In this document: one piece after another, positions 44,507 through 53,077 of the stretch
Layout of the letters: each line of letters opens with the position of its first letter
Position numbering within the stretch: position 1 is the first letter of the stretch
NCBI GenBank assembly: GCA_963812335.1
Contig: CAWEUU010000001.1
Span: forward strand, 82,463-146,462
Direction of reading: 5' to 3'
DNA length: 64,000 nt
Source of the DNA: VRUE01 sp963812335
GTDB taxonomy: Bacteria; Actinomycetota; Thermoleophilia; Solirubrobacterales; 70-9
Made by a program: the position numbers and the translations under genes
Notes under the pieces: model-generated
Databases searched by the model: none
What the model was told of the DNA's origin: nothing
The model's input: the letters and a program-made list of their open reading frames with translations, nothing else

Positions 44507-44709
44507 TGCTCGAGCTGCTGCCCACCGCGGCGCCCGCGCTGCCGCTCGAAGAGGCCGGCAAGTACGTCGCCGGCGCCTACATCGTCTTCCTCGTCCTGAT
44601 CGTCATCTACGTCGCGATCATGGCGGCGAAACTGCAGCGGATCGAGAGTGAGCTGAGGGAGTTGGCCGGATTTGCCGAACACCGCGCCAACAGGGACCAA
44701 GCCTCATGA
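44506..44709 (+). CDS. CcmD-like small membrane protein
   Basis: A 67-aa protein with one transmembrane helix (YIVFLVLIVIYVAIMAAKL, residues 25-43) followed by a charged helix. Its size, topology and place after ccmC fit CcmD, which stabilises CcmABC, although CcmD has little sequence conservation. The stop overlaps the hemA start (ATGA). Confidence 0.65.
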   Translation: MLELLPTAAPALPLEEAGKYVAGAYIVFLVLIVIYVAIMAAKLQRIESELRELAGFAEHRANRDQAS

Positions 44710-46055
44710 GTGAGCTTCTCACCCTCGGGGTCTCGCACAAGACCGCGCCGCTCGACCTGCGCGAGCGGCTCTCGCTGACCGAGGGCCGCGCGGTCGGCGC
44801 CCTGCACGAGCTGACCGCCGTGGAGGGAATCCACGAGGCGGCGGCAATATCGACGTGCAACAGGACCGAGCTCTACCTGATCGTCTCTGACCCGGTCGAA
44901 GCCGAGTCCGAGGCGCTGGGCGTGCTCACGCGCCAGGCGGAGATCCGCCCGACCGAGCTGCTCGGCCACCTCTACTCGCTGCGCGCCGGCGAGGCCGCCC
45001 GCCACCTCTTCCAGGTCACCGCCGGGCTCGACTCGATGATCGTCGGTGAGGCCGAGATCCAGGGCCAGGTCAAACGCGCCTACGAGCTGGCGCTGGTCGA
45101 GGGGGCGACCGGGCCGATCCTCAACCGCCTCTTCCGCGGCGCGCTCGCCGGCGGCGGCCGCGTGCGCGAGGAGACCGCGGTCGGCGAGAAGGGCGTCTCC
45201 GTCCCCTCGGTCGCGGTCGAGCTGGCGCGGCGCACGCTCGGCGACCTCGGCGCGAAGCGGGTGCTGGTGGTAGGCGCCGGCGAGACCGCCGAGCTGGTCG
45301 CGAAGGCGCTGATCTCCCGCGGCGCGGCGAGCGTCTTCGTCGCCAACCGCCACTACGACCGCGCGATCGGGCTTGCCCAGCGCTTCGGTGGCGAAGCGGT
45401 CCGCTTCGAGGAGCTGCCCGGGCAGCTGCAGGCCGCCGACATCGTCGTCTCCGCGACCAACTCGCCGCACCACATCGTCGAGCGCGACGGCCTCGCCCAG
45501 GTGATGGAGACACGCTCCGGGCGGCCGCTGCTGCTGGTCGACATCGCGGTGCCGCGCGACATCGAGCCCGAGTGCCGCGAGCTGACCGGAGTCAGCCTGC
45601 ACGACATCGACGACGTGCAGCAGATCGTCGAGCGCAACGCGGGCGACCGCGAGGGCGAGGCGCGGCGGGCGGAGCCGATCCTCGCCGCCGAGCTCGACCG
45701 TTTCGAGCGCTGGCTCGCCACGCTCTCGGTGGTGCCGACGATCGCGGCGCTGCGCGAGCGCGGCGACGAGATCGTGGCGCGGGTGCTGGCCGAGAACGAG
45801 GGCCGCTGGCAGAGCCTCAGCGAAGACGACCGCGAGCGGCTCGCCGCGATGGCGAAGGCGATCGCCTCGCGCCTGCTCCATGACCCGACCCTGCGGATGA
45901 AGCGCTCCGCCGGCAGCGACGACGCCTATCTCTATGTGAGTGCGCTGCGCGAGCTGTTCGGGTTGGACGCGGGGACGGTGCCGGAGGGGGACGAGGCCGG
46001 GAAAGTGACCGACATCTCCGGGCGCAGGGCCTATCCCGGCAGGGGTTCCACTTAA
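44706..46055 (+). CDS. hemA: Glutamyl-tRNA reductase
   Basis: A 449-aa first enzyme of C5 heme synthesis, reducing Glu-tRNA to glutamate semialdehyde with NADPH. GVSHKTAPLDLRE is at residues 8-20, the catalytic Cys51 is in AAISTCNRTELYL, and GLDSMIVGEAEIQGQVKRAY is near 106. The NADPH domain has VLVVGAGETAELVAKAL near 183. A helical dimerisation domain ends near residue 425. The last 11 or so codons and the stop (TAA at 46053-46055) lie inside palindromic element B, so the natural C-terminus was replaced or extended by it. hemC begins about 104 bases later, the only large gap in the operon. Confidence 0.95.
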   Translation: MSELLTLGVSHKTAPLDLRERLSLTEGRAVGALHELTAVEGIHEAAAISTCNRTELYLIVSDPVEAESEALGVLTRQAEIRPTELLGHLYSLRAGEAARHLFQVTAGLDSMIVGEAEIQGQVKRAYELALVEGATGPILNRLFRGALAGGGRVREETAVGEKGVSVPSVAVELARRTLGDLGAKRVLVVGAGETAELVAKALISRGAASVFVANRHYDRAIGLAQRFGGEAVRFEELPGQLQAADIVVSATNSPHHIVERDGLAQVMETRSGRPLLLVDIAVPRDIEPECRELTGVSLHDIDDVQQIVERNAGDREGEARRAEPILAAELDRFERWLATLSVVPTIAALRERGDEIVARVLAENEGRWQSLSEDDRERLAAMAKAIASRLLHDPTLRMKRSAGSDDAYLYVSALRELFGLDAGTVPEGDEAGKVTDISGRRAYPGRGST

Positions 46056-46140
46056 CTTTTTTTGAAGACAGTCGCCAGCCGTCCGAGGTCGCTTTCGCAA
46101 AAAAAGTACAAGACGTTCCACCCCTACCGGGATAGGCCCT
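46026..46140. repeat. 115-bp palindromic element, copy B, at the hemA 3' end
   Basis: 20-base arms (46026-46045 and 46121-46140) pair with one mismatch; the inner stem actttttttg / caaaaaaagt is perfect. It is the second copy of the element at 23449-23563. It carries the hemA stop codon and fills almost the entire hemA-hemC gap, so it may attenuate or process the operon transcript. Confidence 0.85.
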
Positions 46141-46159
46141 TACTTCACTCGCTGACCTG

Positions 46160-47065
46160 ATGATTCGAATCGCCACTCGTGGAAGTGCTCTTGCCAGGGC
46201 TCAAGCTGGTCAGGTCGCCGCGCGCCTGGGGGGAGGGGAGCTGGTGGAGATCAGTTCGGATGGCGAGGTTGGGGACAAGGCGCGGTTTGTGCGGGGGGTT
46301 GAGCGGGCGCTGCTGGCGGGGGAAGCCGATATCGGGGTTCACTCGGCCAAGGATCTTCCGGGGGAGATGACCGAGGGGTTGACGATCGCGGCGGTGCCTG
46401 TGCGGGAGGATCCCGCCGATGTTTGGATCGGGGCGATTTCGTCGGGCGTCTCCCGAGATGCGCGCACCGAGGAGCCGCTGGCCGGTGTGCCCGAGGGAGC
46501 GCGGATCGGCACTGCCAGCCTGCGACGGCGGGCGCAGTTGCTTGCCGCGCGGCCCGATCTGGAGGTCGGCGAGCTGCATGGGAATGTCGATACGCGGATG
46601 CGCAAGCTCGCCGAGGGCGAGCTTGACGCGATCGTGCTCGCCGCAGCGGGGTTGCGGCGGTTGGGGCGCGCGGACGAGATCTCCTTCTCGATCCCGGCCG
46701 AGGCGATGACGCCGGCGGCTGGCCAGGGAGCATTGGTCCTGCAGGCGCGGGACGGCGACGCTGGGGCGCTCGCTGCGGTAGCCGGGATCGGCGACGAGAC
46801 GGCGCTGCGCGAGCTGACCGCGGAGCGCGCCGTCGTCTCCCTGCTCGACGCGACCTGCGCTACGCCGATCGGGGTGCACGCGCGAGTGGGCGGCGACACG
46901 CTCTCCATCGATGCCTTCGTCGGCCTGCCCGATGGCGGCGAGTGGATCCGCGACCGGGTGCAGGGCGAGGCGGCGGAGCCGGCAGCCGCGGGCGCATCGC
47001 TCGCCGAGCGCCTGTTGGCCGCCGGCGCCCGCGACATCCTCGACCGCGCCGAGGCGATGGCGTGA
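46160..47065 (+). CDS. hemC: Porphobilinogen deaminase (hydroxymethylbilane synthase)
   Basis: A 301-aa enzyme that polymerises four porphobilinogens into hydroxymethylbilane. The start IRIATRGSALARAQAGQVAA, then DIGVHSAKDLPGEM near residue 55, IGTASLRRRAQLLAARPDL near 117, and the dipyrromethane-cofactor Cys in LLDATCATPIGVHA near 232 are all present. The ATG at 46160 lies 20 bases after palindromic element B. The stop overlaps the cobA-hemD start (GTGA). Confidence 0.95.
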   Translation: MIRIATRGSALARAQAGQVAARLGGGELVEISSDGEVGDKARFVRGVERALLAGEADIGVHSAKDLPGEMTEGLTIAAVPVREDPADVWIGAISSGVSRDARTEEPLAGVPEGARIGTASLRRRAQLLAARPDLEVGELHGNVDTRMRKLAEGELDAIVLAAAGLRRLGRADEISFSIPAEAMTPAAGQGALVLQARDGDAGALAAVAGIGDETALRELTAERAVVSLLDATCATPIGVHARVGGDTLSIDAFVGLPDGGEWIRDRVQGEAAEPAAAGASLAERLLAAGARDILDRAEAMA

Positions 47066-48567
47066 GCGCGCGTTCAGGCATCGTCTACCTGGTCGGGGCG
47101 GGGCCCGGCGACCCGGGGCTGATGACGGCGCGCTCGCTGGAGCTGATCGCCGCCGCCGACGCGATCTACTACGACCGCCTGATTCCCCCCGGGGCGCTCG
47201 ACGGCGCCCGCGCCGACGCCGACCTCGTCTACGTCGGCAAGGCTCCCGGCAAGCCTTCGCTTCCGCAAGACGAGATCGGTGAGCGGCTGATCGAGGCGGC
47301 CCGAGCCGGGAAGAGCGTCGTGCGGCTGAAGGGTGGGGACCCGTTCGTCTTCGGGCGCGGTGGCGAGGAGGGAGAAGCGCTGCGCGAGGCTGAAGTCGAG
47401 TTCGAGGTCGTCCCAGGAGTGACCGCAGGGGTCGCCGCAAGCGCCTATGCCGGGATCCCGGTCACCCACCGCGACGACGCCTCCGCCGTCGCCTTCGTCA
47501 CCGGCCACGAGGATCCGGGGAAGCCGGAGACGGCGCTCGACTGGGAGGCGCTGGCGAAGTTCCCCGGCACGCTCGTCTTCTATATGGGGGTCAAGCGGCT
47601 GGGCGACAACGCGACGGCGCTGATCGGGGCGGGCCGCGATCCCGACGAGCCCGCCGCCGCCGTCGAGCGGGGCACGATGGAGGGGCAGCGCACCGTCGTC
47701 GCCACCCTGGCGACGCTTGCCGAGGCCGTCGAGCGCGAGGGCATCGGCGCCCCGGCGCTGATCCTCGTCGGCGATGTGGTCGGGCGGCGCGAGGCGCTCG
47801 CCTGGCTTGAGCGGCGCCCGCTGCACGGCAGGCGCGTCGTCGTCACCCGCGCCCGCGCCCAGGCCAGCGGCCTCGCCGCGACCCTGCGCGGGCTGGGCGC
47901 CGGGGTGGTCGAGCTGCCGGCGATCCGGATCGAGCCGCGGATCGAGAGCGAGGAGGTGCGCGAGGCGATCGGGCGGGTCGGCGAGTACGCGCTGCTCTGC
48001 GTGACGAGCCCGAACGGCGCGCACCTGCTGTTCGAGGCGCTTGCGACGGCCGGGCACGATGCGCGGGCGCTGGCCAAAACCACGGTCGCTGCGATCGGAC
48101 CGGGTACCGCCCGAGCGCTCGCCGAGCATGGGATTGCTGCTGACGTGGTTCCGGAGCGATTCGTCGCCGAGGCCCTCGTGGAAGCTCTGGCCGGTGTTGA
48201 TCTCGGCGGCAGGCGCGTCCTCGTCGCCCGCGCCGCGGAGGCCCGCGACGTCCTCCCCGACGCGCTGCGCGAGCGCGGCGCCGAGGTCGATGTCGTTGCT
48301 CTCTACAAGACCGTGCGCGAGGCCCCCGACCCCGAGGCGATCGAGGCCGCACAGAGCGCCGACTACGTGACCTTCACCTCCTCCTCGACCGTGCGGAACC
48401 TGACCGAGGCGCTCGGCGACCGCTTCCCCTCTGCGGCCCGCATCGTCTCGATCGGCCCGATCACCAGCGAGTCCGCGCGCGAGGCAGGCCTCGAGGTCGC
48501 AGCAGAGGCCGAGCGCCACGACATCGACGGCCTCGTCGCCGCGCTCCTGGAGGACGCATCGGGATGA
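47062..48567 (+). CDS. Uroporphyrinogen-III C-methyltransferase / uroporphyrinogen-III synthase fusion
   Basis: A 501-aa two-domain enzyme. Residues 1-250 are CobA/SUMT: VGAGPGDPGLMTARSLELI near residue 10, VRLKGGDPFVFGRGGEEGEA near 88, PGVTAGVAASAYAGIPVTHR near 115. Residues 255-500 are HemD: GRRVVVTRARAQASGLAATL near 258, LLCVTSPNGAHLLFEAL, VAAIGPGTARALAEHG and YVTFTSSSTVRNLTEALG. HemD closes hydroxymethylbilane to uroporphyrinogen III, and SUMT diverts it to siroheme/cobalamin. The fusion is common in actinobacteria. The GTG at 47062 overlaps hemC. A 43-bp palindromic element follows the stop. Confidence 0.93.
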   Translation: MSARSGIVYLVGAGPGDPGLMTARSLELIAAADAIYYDRLIPPGALDGARADADLVYVGKAPGKPSLPQDEIGERLIEAARAGKSVVRLKGGDPFVFGRGGEEGEALREAEVEFEVVPGVTAGVAASAYAGIPVTHRDDASAVAFVTGHEDPGKPETALDWEALAKFPGTLVFYMGVKRLGDNATALIGAGRDPDEPAAAVERGTMEGQRTVVATLATLAEAVEREGIGAPALILVGDVVGRREALAWLERRPLHGRRVVVTRARAQASGLAATLRGLGAGVVELPAIRIEPRIESEEVREAIGRVGEYALLCVTSPNGAHLLFEALATAGHDARALAKTTVAAIGPGTARALAEHGIAADVVPERFVAEALVEALAGVDLGGRRVLVARAAEARDVLPDALRERGAEVDVVALYKTVREAPDPEAIEAAQSADYVTFTSSSTVRNLTEALGDRFPSAARIVSIGPITSESAREAGLEVAAEAERHDIDGLVAALLEDASG

Positions 48568-48577
48568 ACCCGCCGGT

Positions 48578-48620
48578 GCGTTCGCTGTTTGTCGCCCAAC
48601 ACGCAACAAAGAGCGAACGC
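48578..48620. repeat. 43-bp palindromic element (family member 2), cobA-hemD/birA gap
   Basis: gcgttcgctgtttgt (48578-48592) and acaaagagcgaacgc (48606-48620) pair over 15 bp with one mismatch; the loop is 13 bases. It has the same length and the same 14-base left end as the element in ileS (14950-14992). It begins 11 bases after the stop codon and ends 12 bases before the birA start, so it could also serve as a terminator, but it has no U-tract. Confidence 0.8.
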
Positions 48621-48631
48621 GCTGGATAGAG

Positions 48632-49364
48632 ATGACGTTCGGGACGCCGCACAGGCACTTCAGGGTCACCGGCTCGACCAACGCCCGCGCCCGCGAGCTG
48701 GTCGAGGCCGGGGCGCCGGGCGGGACCGTCGTCACCGCCGCCGAGCAGACCGCCGGCCGGGGACGCCAGGGGCGCTCCTGGACAGCGCCGCCGGACAAGG
48801 CGCTGCTCTACTCAGCGATCCTCCGCCCGCTCGACGAGCGCCACCTGCTCCTGCCGCTCGCCGCGCCGCTCGCCGTCTGCGCCGCGGCCGAGGAGCTACA
48901 GCCCCGGGATCGAGTGCCGGATCAAGTGGCCGAACGACATCTGGATCGACGAGCGCAAGCTCGCCGGCGTCCTGATCGAGGCCAAGCCCCAGGACGGCTG
49001 GGCCGTGATCGGCGTCGGCCTCAATCTCACCATCCAGCCTGATGAGTTCCCGCTCGAGCTACGAGACACCGCGGTCTCGCTCCTCGGCGCGCTGGGGAAA
49101 TATCCGGAGCGGGAGTTCCAAGAGATCGACGGAGAGACGGGGGCAACCGCCGTGCTCAATCGTCACCTCGACCGCTGGGTAACCGCCGAGCGCGCCGACA
49201 CCCTTGCCGCCTGGCGCGAGCGCGACGCTCTGCGCGGGCGCGAGGTCGCCTGGGACGGCGGCGCCGGCGTCGCCGACGGGATCGAGGACTCGGGCGACCT
49301 AGTCGTCGTCAGCGGCGGAGACCGCGTCGTCCTTGGCGCCGGCGAGGTCCACCTCAGGCTTTGA
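48632..49364 (+). pseudogene. birA: Biotin-protein ligase BirA, one-base frameshift
   Basis: The first frame holds RVTGSTNARARELVEAGAPG and AEQTAGRGRQGRSWTAPPDK (ATP/biotin site GRGRxGR near residue 44). The frame changes after EELQ, and the next carries ECRIKWPNDIWIDERKLAGV, with the conserved KWPND, then AVIGVGLNLTIQPDEFP. The switch falls at a run of four C (48902-48905); removing one C restores a single 243-aa protein of the right length. It lacks an N-terminal HTH, so it is a short ligase without repressor function. Biotin ligase is essential in most bacteria, so a sequencing error is at least as likely as a real loss. Its end overlaps the convergent helicase gene by 66 bases. Confidence 0.8.
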
Positions 49365-51863
49365 GCCGTTTTCCTCGGCCTTGCCCGATTTCGCCCGCCT
49401 GCCCCGGCCGGAGCGCTTCCTCGCCGGTTTCGAGCCGTTCTCGCCCTCGCCGCCCTGGGCGCTGCCGCCGCCCTTGCCCTTTTTGCGCTTGCGCCGCCGC
49501 TTGCCCCCTTTGGGGAAGTTGCGCAGCAGCTCGCGCGACGTCGCCGAGGGTTTCCGGGCCATCCGCATACGCGCCCCGCGCAGCACCTCCTCGCCTTCCG
49601 GCGTGTGCGAGACCGCGCCGGCGAGCAGCGCGACCGCGAGGCGGCGATCCTGTTTGCGCGCCGCGTGGACGAGCCGGCGGGCGTTGCGCCCGTGCGCCCG
49701 GCCGGATGAGTTGACCAGCAGGCCGAGCAGCCGCTTCGTCTCCGGCCAGCGCTGCACGGCGTACTCTTCGTGCAGCTCGCGCGTGTAGGAAGCGAGCCGC
49801 CAGACCCATGCCTGCGCCTGGTCGCGGCGGCCGATCCGCTTGTCGACCAGCGCCTGCAGCAGCGTTTTCGTCCCGGCCCGCTTGTCGTCGCGGCTCCAGG
49901 TGCCGACGATGTCGATCGCGTCGTCGAAGGCCTCGGGGTCGCGCAGGTCGGCGATCTCGGCCAACGCTTTCAGCCGCAGCTGCGAGTTGCGGTTGCGCTG
50001 CACGCAGGTCAGCAGGAAGCGGCGGCGCAGCTCCTTGGTCTGGTCGTTCTGCAGCATCGAGCGCGCCCGGCGCCAGTTCTGCGGGTTGACCCGCGCTCCG
50101 GCCAGCGCAGCCCAGGCGTGCTGCTCGGCGTGGTCGAGGTTCTCGACCGCGATCCGCCAGAGCTCGCGTTCGAGCACCTGGGTGCGGCGTTCGGAGTCTT
50201 CGGCGACCGGGACGATGCGGCGCTCGACCCGCACCCGCCGGCCGCGGCCGCGCCGTACCGGCCCGACGACGATCGCGCCGCCGCGGTAGACGTCGCGGTC
50301 GAGCAGGCTGTGCAGGGTGACGATCGTCTCGTCGTGGGTCGTCGCCGGGTGGACGAAGTCGATCACCAGGCCGGCCTCCTTGCCGGGCGCGCGCCGGGTG
50401 ACACGGCCGACCCGCTGCTGGTAGATGCGCCGCGATGCGGTCGGCGCCAGATGCATGCAGATCGTCGCCCGCGGCGAGTTCCAGCCCTCGGCGAGCAGCA
50501 TCGCGTTGCAGAGCACGTCGACCTCGCCGCGCTCGAAGCCGGCGAGGATCTCGGCCAGTTCGCGCTTCGGCGTCTCTCCGGAGACCGCGCGGGCGACGAT
50601 GCCGGCGTTCTGCAGCGCTTTGGCGACGTTCTTGGCGTGCTGGACGCCGGCCGTGTAGAGGACGCCCGGCGTCTTGGAGAAGCGGGTCTTGTAGAGGTCG
50701 GCGATCGCGACGTTGAAGGGCTCCTGGTCGAGCAGCGCGGCGAGCTCCTCCTGGTCGAAGTCCTGGTCGACCTCGCCTTTGCGCAGCGGCACCTTGGCGA
50801 TCGTGCGCACGCCCGGCCCGGGCGGGATGCGGATGCAGCGCAGCGGCGCGATCACGCCGCGGCGCGCCGCCTGGGCGAGGTCGAAGCGCGAGGTCTGGGT
50901 CGGGAAGAGGTCGGCGACGTGGCGGGCGATCAGCGCCCCGGTCGCGGTCATGCCGATGAAGACCGGGCCGGTCCAGGCGCGGATGCAGGCGCTCGTTTTC
51001 TCGCCCAGCGCGGTGTGCGCCTCGTCGCAGATCACGATCGAGTAGGCATCGGAGACCTGCTTGTGGTTGCGCACGAACCACTGGTAGGTCTCAACCGTGA
51101 CCGGGCCTTCGGCGTCGTCGCGGTCGCCGAGCAGCGGCGGACGCAGGCGCTCTTTGTAGCCGCGGTCGGAGATCTCGCCGATGAACTGTTCGACCAGGTT
51201 GCGGCGGTGGGTGAGGATCAGCACGCCGCCGGTGCGGGTCGCGTCGATGAAGCCGACCGCAGCGACGGTCTTGCCCGCCCCGGTCGCGTGCTCGAACCAG
51301 AAGCGGCGGGCAGCGCCGGGGTCATCGGGGGCGGTCTCCTCGGCCGGCTCTTCGTCCTCGCCGGGAGTCTCTTCCTCCCAGTCCTGCGGCTCCTCGTCGG
51401 CGGCGAGCTCCTCGGGCTCCTCTTCCTCTTCGTCCTCCTCCTCTTCCGCGTCCGCCTTGCCGGCGGCGGGCGATTCGGCCGGCTCGAGCGCCGGGTCGGA
51501 GCCGTTTTCGGCCGCGATCTGCTGCTCGGACATCAGCTCGGTCAGGGTGCCCGAGAGGGCGTCGACCTGGTGCGGGTTGAGCTCCGCCCCGTCGCGCAGC
51601 TTCGGCGGTTCGTCGGCGAGCAGCCGCTCGAGGCCGAGCAGCAGCGAGAAGTCGCGGCGCCACTGGATCGAGGGCTGCTCGAGCCCTTCGTCGATCTCGT
51701 TCAGGGCCCGGTCGAGGGCGCGGCGGCGGGCGGTGCCCGGGGCGAGCGCGTCGGGGCCCTCGCCGTCGAGCAGCAGCGGCTCGCGGGCAAACTCCGCCGC
51801 CCGATCTATGTCGGCGCCTGAGGGAACTGCCGCGGGCGCGGCAACTTCGGTGGTGTTGGCCAT
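49299..51863 (-). CDS. DEAH-type SF2 helicase with acidic insertion and basic tail
   Basis: An 854-aa superfamily 2 helicase. LNPHQVDAL near residue 95 is the Q-like motif, HATGAGKTVAAVGFI near 191 is Walker A, and VICDEAHTALGEK near 272 is DEAH. GMTATGALI is motif III, LAEGWNSPRATICMHL is motif V-like, and IYQQRVGRVTRRAPGKEAG near 487 is motif VI. Between the first two motifs lies an unusual, almost purely acidic stretch (residues about 137-180, Glu/Asp runs). The C-terminal third is helical and then becomes Lys/Arg/Gly-rich (KGGKRRRKRKKGKGGG). The layout recalls type III restriction or DNA-repair translocases, but no nuclease or methylase partner is seen nearby. It is divergent from the TlpA-like gene. 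Confidence 0.8.
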   Translation of the reverse strand: MANTTEVAAPAAVPSGADIDRAAEFAREPLLLDGEGPDALAPGTARRRALDRALNEIDEGLEQPSIQWRRDFSLLLGLERLLADEPPKLRDGAELNPHQVDALSGTLTELMSEQQIAAENGSDPALEPAESPAAGKADAEEEEDEEEEEPEELAADEEPQDWEEETPGEDEEPAEETAPDDPGAARRFWFEHATGAGKTVAAVGFIDATRTGGVLILTHRRNLVEQFIGEISDRGYKERLRPPLLGDRDDAEGPVTVETYQWFVRNHKQVSDAYSIVICDEAHTALGEKTSACIRAWTGPVFIGMTATGALIARHVADLFPTQTSRFDLAQAARRGVIAPLRCIRIPPGPGVRTIAKVPLRKGEVDQDFDQEELAALLDQEPFNVAIADLYKTRFSKTPGVLYTAGVQHAKNVAKALQNAGIVARAVSGETPKRELAEILAGFERGEVDVLCNAMLLAEGWNSPRATICMHLAPTASRRIYQQRVGRVTRRAPGKEAGLVIDFVHPATTHDETIVTLHSLLDRDVYRGGAIVVGPVRRGRGRRVRVERRIVPVAEDSERRTQVLERELWRIAVENLDHAEQHAWAALAGARVNPQNWRRARSMLQNDQTKELRRRFLLTCVQRNRNSQLRLKALAEIADLRDPEAFDDAIDIVGTWSRDDKRAGTKTLLQALVDKRIGRRDQAQAWVWRLASYTRELHEEYAVQRWPETKRLLGLLVNSSGRAHGRNARRLVHAARKQDRRLAVALLAGAVSHTPEGEEVLRGARMRMARKPSATSRELLRNFPKGGKRRRKRKKGKGGGSAQGGEGENGSKPARKRSGRGRRAKSGKAEENGSKPEVDLAGAKDDAVSAADDD

Positions 51864-52020
51864 TGACAGGCTTTTCCGTCCACTCCAGGCAGCGACACGA
51901 CGGTGCTGCCGGAAAGACTTGCGTGAGGATGCCGGAGCTCGCTTTAGCTCAATCCCCGGCGATCTCGAGCGGCTCGCATACGGCGAACCGGACAGGACCT
52001 ATTGTAAACAGCGCGCCCAG

Positions 52021-52608
52021 ATGAATGCAGCCAAGATCAAGATCGGCACGCTCGCCCTCATCGTCGCTGCCATGGCCTTCGCCGGCTGCGGCTCCTCGCC
52101 GGAGGACGGCGGTGGTGCGCCGCCCGACTACGCGAAGGCGCTGGCGGGCGCGCCGCCGCGCCTCGCCGCGCTGCACAAGCAGGCGAACGAGCTGCTGCCC
52201 GGTGAGCTCGAGGGCTACGAGAAGCGGGTCGCCTCGCTGCGCGGCTACCCGGTGGTGGCAAACGTCTGGGCCTCGTGGTGCGGCCCCTGCCGGCTCGAGG
52301 TGCCCTATTTCCAGCAGGCCGGCGCCGAGTACGGCAAGCGGGTCGCCTTTCTCGGCATCGACCGCCAGGACTCCGACGAGTTCGCGCTGAAGTTCCTCGA
52401 CGAAGACCCGGTCCCCTATCCCAGCTACCGCGACCCCGACGAGGCGATCGCGGAAAGCATCGGCGCCAGCCTCGGCATGCCCGACACGGCCTTCTATGAC
52501 GCGAGCGGCAAGCTCGTCTACCTCAAACAGGGCCCCTACACCGAGTTCGCCCAGCTGCAGGCGGACATCGAGCGCTACGCGCTCGCCGGCGGGCCCGAAA
52601 GCGGATAA
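52021..52608 (+). CDS. TlpA/ResA-like thioredoxin-fold lipoprotein
   Basis: A 195-aa secreted lipoprotein. Residues 1-22 form a signal peptide ending in the lipobox AFAGC (Cys23). The thioredoxin active site WCGPC is at residues 86-90 (NVWASWCGPCRLEVPYF), followed by FLGIDRQDSDEFALKFL and a cis-Pro-like GMPDTAFYDASG. Such proteins keep apocytochrome c cysteines reduced, or act on other envelope disulfides. That fits the ccm operon 8 kb upstream, although the two are not linked. The NfeD gene follows after 7 bases. Confidence 0.87.
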   Translation: MNAAKIKIGTLALIVAAMAFAGCGSSPEDGGGAPPDYAKALAGAPPRLAALHKQANELLPGELEGYEKRVASLRGYPVVANVWASWCGPCRLEVPYFQQAGAEYGKRVAFLGIDRQDSDEFALKFLDEDPVPYPSYRDPDEAIAESIGASLGMPDTAFYDASGKLVYLKQGPYTEFAQLQADIERYALAGGPESG

Positions 52609-52615
52609 TCGGCTT

Positions 52616-53077
52616 GTGGACGTCTTCGTCGTCATCGCGATCGTCGCCTTCATCGTGCTCGTCGCCGAGTTGCTGCTGCCGACCGGCGGCGTGCTCTCGG
52701 CGATCGGGGCGCTGGGGCTGATCGCCGCCGGCGTGATTGCGCTGACCGCCGAATCGGACTCGAGCGCCAGCAGCTGGGCCGGGCCGGGGCTGATCACGCT
52801 CGGCGTGCTCTCGCTGATCACCGCCTACCTCGTCGGCCGCAAAGTGCTCGAGGCGCACCGCGACCAGCCGGTGCGGACCGGCTACGAGGAGCTGATCGGG
52901 GCGCGGGCCGAGGCGCGGACCTCGCTCGATCCCGAGGGCCAGGTCTGGATCGAGGGGGCGCTCTGGCGGGCCCGGCTGGCAGGCGGGGGAGGCTCGCTGC
53001 GGCCGGGGGATAGAGTCACTGTCGAGGATGTCGAAGGGCTGACCCTCCTGGTCCGGCCCGAGGAAGGAGTGAGTTGA
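52616..53077 (+). CDS. NfeD-like membrane protein
   Basis: A 153-aa protein with three hydrophobic helices (residues 3-25, 31-46, 58-75) and a C-terminal OB-fold domain (YEELIGARAEARTSLDPEGQ, GDRVTVEDVEGLTLLVRP). This is the short NfeD form that pairs with SPFH/stomatin proteins. The GTG at 52616 starts in the usual place (VDVFVVIAIVAFIVLVAELL). It overlaps the SPFH start, and the two are encoded together as in most bacteria. Confidence 0.85.
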   Translation: MDVFVVIAIVAFIVLVAELLLPTGGVLSAIGALGLIAAGVIALTAESDSSASSWAGPGLITLGVLSLITAYLVGRKVLEAHRDQPVRTGYEELIGARAEARTSLDPEGQVWIEGALWRARLAGGGGSLRPGDRVTVEDVEGLTLLVRPEEGVS

